Assembly: GCA_024734495.1 (NCBI GenBank)
Contig: JALMQS010000089.1
Span: forward strand, 7,328,420-7,392,419
Reading direction: 5' to 3'
Source of the DNA: Forficula auricularia
Lineage: Eukaryota > Arthropoda > Insecta > Dermaptera > Forficulidae
Length of the DNA: 64,000 nt
Shown: positions 61,901-64,000 of the stretch, in pieces
Position numbering within the stretch: position 1 is the first letter of the stretch
Layout: each line of letters begins with the position of its first letter
The notes under the pieces: model-generated
Seen by the model: the letters and a program-made list of their open reading frames with translations, nothing else
Database searches by the model: none
Told to the model about the DNA's origin: nothing
Made by a program: the position numbers and the translations under genes

Positions 61901-63706
61901 ATTTTAGCGTTAACTGAATTTGAATCGAACTGGCTGTTCATACTTGAAAACCACCGCAGAATAAGTCGATCGAAACGTCGTAGCTATATTGTATTATTTT
62001 TTCGAGTTCAATAAATAATTATAATTAATTTTGTGTATTTAAATAAAATTTCAACACTTAGAAAATAATCATTAAAAAATCGAGGTGTTGTTACGTTTAT
62101 AAAATTGAATACAAGTGTTATAAAACAATGTTTAAGAAAACATTTTAACACAATCGGCCTTTTTTGGGCCCCCCGCAGCCGCTCATTCCGCTTATCCTAT
62201 GATCCGACACTGGTGACCAGTGGGAATACCGACGTCCCAATTGGCTTTAGGTCCCCTCAGTAGTTCAAAATTCTGACACTTATAGAGAATGATTATTTAA
62301 TAAGCATTTAAAATAATATTGATAAAAAATAAAACATTTAAAGTTGATACAATTTTGATGGCTGTATATGTATATAATTAAGTAATGGAGAGGGATTCAG
62401 CCAATGGGTAGCCTCTGCTGAATAAAAACTCCCAATTATGGAAAACGTTTCGGCTTTAATTAAATAATGCCATCATCAGTTCCTAAGAAGTATTAGCGAC
62501 ACAATTAATTTTATAAATAAATTGTACGCAGGCAAGAGTTGTTATGGATTTTATCATAATATACAAAATTATATGAAATATAAAATGGTACATAAATCTT
62601 GGTGTGCTCTCACTAGATATGCGCAACGTCTCAAGTACAAATACTAGTATTTGTACTTGAGACGTTGCGCATATCTAGTGAGAGCACACCAAGATTTATG
62701 TACCATTTTATATTTCATATAATTTTGTATATTATGATAAAATCCATAACAACTCTGCCTGCGTACAATTTATTTATAAAATTAATTGTGTCGCTAATAC
62801 TCTCTTAGGAACTGATGATGGCATTGAACAAAATGCCGAAACTGTTTTCCACGTCGTTGAGGGTTTTTATTCAAAGCAGAGGCTACCCATTGGCGAATCC
62901 TCTCCATTACTTAATTATAAAACATTGTCTGATTATAAATTTAAATTTAGGTAAAAATTATGATTTCTTTTTGCATTCAAAGACCCAGCCAAAGGTGTAA
63001 AAATAGAGTATATTTTAACCAGCTGCGAAGCCTCGCCTTCTTCTTTGATATTAATTACATTAGAAAAATAAAAATTTAATGGGAACTGCACTTGACCCAT
63101 CGTTAAAGCGCTAAATATTAAGGAATGAAATGCAAGCATACCAACATTCTTCAGGAACAAAGCCTATTCAGATCCTCATGGGAATTAATATTTTTATTTA
63201 TGTATATGCGTCTGTAAATTAGTTTAGGGGTAAATTTATAGCTGGTCAAATCTTTACAGACGAGCTGAGCTTAAGCCCAGAAATGTCTCTCTGTAAAGGG
63301 ATGGGCGATATCCTCTCGTACAACCTGACCCCACTGTTTCAAGTTAGTCACAGTATCTCAATTAATTATTGGGTCCTTTTTGGAGTTAGCCGTCTTTGAT
63401 ACCAGAGTCTCATTCATTGTTTTTCGTTGTAAGCTCTTCAGAATTTTCCCAATTTTAATAAAATACGAGTTTAAATAGTTGCAATGTATTAAAGTAAGTA
63501 AATCTTATTTAAAATATTGGATTGGTTAGCCACCTGGAATAGATTGGTTTTCCGGCAGTGCTAAGAATAAAAACATGTTTGTTCTTTTCTTTCCATTCCG
63601 AATTTTGCCAATAATCTTCCTCTTGTATAGAATTCGAGGGATGAATGACGCTAGATTCTTCAGTGGATGTTAAACTCGCCTCACTGAACTGAGAAGTGAT
63701 TTCATC
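49797..63706 (-). CDS. MON1: MON1: vacuolar fusion protein / Rab7 guanine-exchange subunit, 7 exons (N-terminus outside window)
   Basis: Mon1 with Ccz1 forms the exchange factor that loads Rab7 with GTP during the early-to-late endosome switch and autophagosome maturation. Seven - strand exons: 63706-63534, 60943-60746, 58242-57999, 56075-55900, 53462-53342, 52048-51767, 49937-49797. All junctions are GT-AG and in phase, totalling 1335 bases (444 residues plus TAG). Three longin-like segments are covered: [15 protein letters not shown] / [20 protein letters not shown]; then [18 protein letters not shown]; then the C-terminal [49 protein letters not shown] and SRPLKLL are further family signatures. 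Upstream exons encoding the acidic N-terminus lie past 64000. Introns carry a PLE, palindromic hammerhead elements and a non-LTR fragment. Confidence 0.96.
50870..51345. mobile_element. Palindromic element with divergent hammerheads (AGGAGG/AACGTC class)
   Basis: Arms about 50895-51110 and 51150-51345 are inverted, with GTAATGGAAGGCAGCCCAG at one end and CTGGGCTGCCTTCCATTAC at the other. The left arm has a full hammerhead on the - strand; the right arm has one on the + strand with G8 changed to A (CUGAAAA). A single arm exists at 36440-36690. It lies in a MON1 intron. Confidence 0.8.
51003..51051 (-). ncRNA. Hammerhead ribozyme motif, core intact
   Basis: On the - strand stem I UUGAAACC / GGUUUGAA has seven pairs and one mismatch. 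CUGAAGA (51043-51037), stem II ending CCUCC, GAAA, palindrome ACGU and triplet GUC are all present. Stem II carries a small insertion relative to the copy at 36600. It lies in the sense strand of a MON1 intron. Confidence 0.72.
51355..51700. repeat. tRNA-like repeat of the TGTCAGAAGG family
   Basis: CAGGAGTCGAACCCGAGCGC and CTTTCCGG, bounded by TCAGAAGAG and CTTCTGACATAC, match the segment at 20824-20925. The outer sequence (AAACAACTTGCGGAGAGCGT) matches the foldback arms near 20710 and 21790. Confidence 0.5.
51767..52048 (-). CDS. MON1: MON1 exon (penultimate)
   Basis: Acceptor TTTTTTTAAG; donor TGG/GTAACT. It encodes [20 protein letters not shown], then [40 protein letters not shown] and [18 protein letters not shown]. 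The RHFLYK and ERLLGLYQ boxes are highly conserved in Mon1 across eukaryotes. Confidence 0.96.
52150..52285 (+). repeat. tRNA-like repeat (CCTCTGATAT family)
   Basis: AACTGCCTGAAAGCATGTTA, GTGCTCGAGTTCAAATCCTG and AGGGGATGAAACCCTCTGAT parallel the copies at 55590-55650 and 57370-57440. At 57290-57510 the segment is enclosed by a 50-bp inverted repeat. Confidence 0.5.
52560..53250 (+). pseudogene. 5'-truncated non-LTR retrotransposon with poly(A)
   Basis: The frame at 52862-53140 encodes [37 protein letters not shown] text and [20 protein letters not shown]. The upstream frame gives [20 protein letters not shown] residues. The 3' UTR includes TTCACGATGGAGGGGCCAAT and ends in an A tract at 53239-53257. 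It is inserted in a MON1 intron. Confidence 0.85.
53342..53462 (-). CDS. MON1: MON1 exon
   Basis: Acceptor TTTCTTTCGAG; donor GTACGT. It encodes [40 protein letters not shown] and D. It joins SS-G-F on the left and D/KLLK on the right in phase, corresponding to the family segment FHAHISYL..DTCLLL. Confidence 0.93.
53713..54561 (+). pseudogene. PLE reverse transcriptase C-terminus plus GIY-YIG endonuclease fragment
   Basis: About 280 codons stay open. The first part ([20 protein letters not shown], then [20 protein letters not shown]) is the region following the RT catalytic motifs. The second ([20 protein letters not shown], then [15 protein letters not shown]) is the GIY-YIG domain with its Cys pair and first Arg. 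After about residue 245 the frame slips; the remaining nuclease segment ([18 protein letters not shown]) is in another frame near 54485. The N-terminal RT is missing and the ATG is fortuitous. Confidence 0.88.
55026..55070 (+). ncRNA. Hammerhead ribozyme motif in the PLE 3' end
   Basis: Stem I GUU..CUC pairs with GAG-UA-AAC. The core CUGACGA (55032-55038), stem II GAG/CUC, GAAA and a palindromic AUAUAU stem III with cleavage triplet AUA follow. All invariant core bases are kept. Its linkage to a recognisable PLE ORF supports the PLE origin of the other hammerhead repeats here. Confidence 0.68.
55900..56075 (-). CDS. MON1: MON1 exon
   Basis: Acceptor TTTTTTTAG; donor AG/GTAATT. It encodes [40 protein letters not shown] and [18 protein letters not shown]. 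The (L/V)VFAIL...QL(V/I)(A/T)LVR and WTP(V/I)CLPKF strings are Mon1 signatures of the second longin domain. Confidence 0.96.
56100..57280. other. MON1 intron, mostly AT-rich
   Basis: TATATGCAATTTCGAAAAGG at about 56672 and its inverse CCCTTTTCGAAATTGCATAT at about 56910 bound a small foldback of about 260 bp. GATACGAAACGTCGTTACGA at 57091 is another hammerhead 3'-half phrase. No ORF is recognised. Confidence 0.45.
57290..57512. mobile_element. Foldback element with tRNA-like core
   Basis: Arms AAGAATTCAATCTTTAGGAC, CTAAGATTTTAGTAGAAATA and their inverses flank 57340-57445, which reads CTGCCCGGAAAGCATGTTAG and GTTCGACTCCTGAGGGGATG. The same core is found without intact arms at 52186 and 55585. 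Confidence 0.65.
57999..58242 (-). CDS. MON1: MON1 exon
   Basis: Acceptor ATTTTTAG; donor AAA/GTAAAT. It encodes [20 protein letters not shown], then [40 protein letters not shown] and [18 protein letters not shown]. It is the helical link between the first and second longin domains. Phases fit on both sides. Confidence 0.96.
58340..59480. other. PLE-related relics in a MON1 intron
   Basis: It contains AAGAGAAAATCAATGAGG (also at 5210 and 6380), a hammerhead with perfect stem II GAAGGAU/AUCCUUC and GAAACAAUAGUC on the - strand (58455-58510, C3 changed to A), a broken one at 58690 and an AACGTT-class relic at 59090-59125. No ORF is recognised. Confidence 0.5.
59605..59790. mobile_element. Palindromic hammerhead element (ACTATAGTC class)
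   Basis: Ends TTGAAGGAGACAATAAAAGA and TTGTCTCCTTCAATAATAAC are inverted, with AATTCCAGCAGAAG and its complement inside. The left arm is shortened, so only the right arm carries a full hammerhead. It lies in a MON1 intron. Confidence 0.72.
59684..59736 (+). ncRNA. Hammerhead ribozyme motif, core intact
   Basis: CUGAUGA at 59691-59697, stem II GAGGGC-AAA-GCCCCUC with one bulged C, GAAA, palindrome ACUAUAGU, triplet GUC, then UCGUUAUAA for stem I. It is nearly identical to the copy at 16080. Confidence 0.7.
59795..60740. other. AT-rich MON1 intron DNA
   Basis: No gene, transposon end or structured motif was recognised. The short ORF at 59770 starts inside the palindromic element and has no family resemblance. 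Confidence 0.4.
60746..60943 (-). CDS. MON1: MON1 exon (first longin domain)
   Basis: Acceptor TTATTTCAG; donor GTAAGA. It encodes [40 protein letters not shown] and [20 protein letters not shown]. This is the best conserved part of Mon1. The first codon is completed from AG of the previous exon. Confidence 0.97.
61464..62211. mobile_element. hAT-like non-autonomous element with nested PLE relic
   Basis: Ends CAGTGGCGGATC and GATCCGACACT are inverted and flanked by GGTGACCA on each side. Internally, 61853-62030 is a foldback (TAATTATTTATTGAA / TTCAATAAATAATTA) with GTCGATCGAAACGTCG, a hammerhead 3' half. No transposase. Confidence 0.65.
62440..62483 (-). ncRNA. Hammerhead ribozyme motif, core intact
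   Basis: On the - strand stem I GGAA / UUCC, core CUGAUGA (62479-62473), stem II GGC/GCC with a large loop, GAAA, palindrome ACGU and cleavage triplet GUU. It is sense to MON1 transcription. Confidence 0.7.
62808..62850 (+). ncRNA. Hammerhead ribozyme motif, core intact
   Basis: Stem I GGAA / UUCC, core CUGAUGA (62812-62818), a strong stem II GGCAUU/AAUGCC, GAAA, then CUGUU. Stem III is weaker than in its partner because ACGU has become ACUGU. Confidence 0.68.
63000..63533. other. MON1 intron 3' of the first visible exon
   Basis: A 75-codon - strand ORF (63160-62933) contains [15 protein letters not shown], which faintly recalls an ABC-transporter membrane segment. The rest does not, and no flanking exon supports it. 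The remainder is AT-rich and anonymous. Confidence 0.35.
63534..63706 (-). CDS. MON1: MON1 first visible exon
   Basis: Acceptor TTTTTTGTTTCTAG; donor AG/GTGGCT, a poor match to consensus after +2. It encodes an acidic, Ser-rich stretch ([20 protein letters not shown]), then [20 protein letters not shown] and [11 protein letters not shown], the first strand of the longin domain. The exon begins in phase 0; the true N-terminus is beyond the window. Confidence 0.94.
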
Positions 63707-63811
63707 CTAGAAACAAAAAAATAGATTTTAGTTTTTCTAAGCCATTTAAGAGAAAACAATTGACTATGTGGACAAGTGGGACTCATGCTTTTCTATATGG
63801 TCTATCTCTTA

Positions 63812-63910
63812 ATATTATTGATTAATAATATTGGAATTTAACATATTAGATGGGATGGAATTATTATTGATTAATAATATTGGAATTTAACATATTAGAT
63901 GGGATGGAAT
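63812..63910 (+). repeat. Tandem duplication, period 49 bp
   Basis: ATTATTGATTAATAATATTG through TTAGATGGGATGGAAT is present twice without visible change, in the intron upstream of the first visible MON1 exon. Confidence 0.85.
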
Positions 63911-64000
63911 CCCCCTCCCCCTCAAAGGAAGAAGAATTTTAGTATTTCAAGTGAATTAATCCGCGTAGAAATTTCAAAAGTTTAAAATAACTGGGAAAAA

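Larger units (their letters stand above)
62396..62912. mobile_element. Large palindromic element with two hammerheads
   Basis: Two arms of about 250 bp meet at 62644 (GTACAAATACTAGTATTTGTAC is the centre). The outer parts GAGAGGGATTCAGCCAATGG and CCATTGGCGAATCCTCTCC mark the ends. Arms are nearly identical in the inner 200 bp; the outer 60 bp have diverged. Each arm has one hammerhead facing outward. No ORF is seen. It lies in a MON1 intron. Confidence 0.85.

Noticed and set aside
62933..63160. - strand ORF with an ABC-transporter-like phrase
   Set aside because: The resemblance covers about 15 residues only; no neighbouring exon or catalytic motif. Noted only within the intron entry.

Overview
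The window is AT-rich eukaryotic nuclear DNA, most likely from an insect or other arthropod. The evidence is GT-AG split genes for conserved animal proteins, insect-type mariner, hAT and non-LTR debris, and many Penelope-like element (PLE) remnants. No bacterial operon, rRNA gene or CRISPR array is visible. Lineage is inferred; species cannot be read from the sequence.

Four host genes can be rebuilt exon by exon. (1) NDUFS4, mitochondrial complex I, + strand, exons at 3400-3452, 7145-7295, 8619-8794 and about 14499-14674. (2) ANKLE1, an ankyrin-repeat GIY-YIG nuclease, - strand, running from 36302 (perhaps 38602) down to 14878 in six supported exons; it converges on NDUFS4 with only 203 bp between the stop codons. 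(3) PRPF38A, a spliceosome factor, + strand, exons 39557-40096 and 42976-43479, starting head-to-head with ANKLE1. (4) MON1, a Rab7 exchange-factor subunit, - strand, seven exons from 63706 to 49797; its first exon(s) lie beyond the right edge.

Almost all the rest is repeat. 1-2 kb and 9.85-13.1 kb hold copies of a roughly 0.83-0.96 kb repeat with a run of conserved hairpins. hAT-type elements with 8-bp target duplications lie at 5.6, 7.5, 13.5, 26.5, 37.5 and 61.5 kb. A Harbinger-like MITE (18.9-19.8 kb) was followed by a tandem duplication that copied the end of an ANKLE1 exon. A roughly 117-bp satellite lies at 16.7-17.5 kb, a 1.27-kb mariner at 32.9-34.2 kb, a 5'-truncated PLE with its GIY-YIG domain at 53.7-55.1 kb, and a solo LTR at 48.4 kb. 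Several foldback (palindromic) elements have arms from about 50 to 500 bp.

The most striking signal is a set of hammerhead-ribozyme motifs (CUGANGA, stem II, GAAA, short palindromic stem III, NUH, stem I). They occur in several unrelated families, often as a divergent pair in the two arms of a palindrome, and mostly inside introns of the host genes. Two host-gene junctions (NDUFS4 exon 3/4 and the presumed ANKLE1 exon 1/2) do not join in frame with ordinary GT-AG splicing and need checking.
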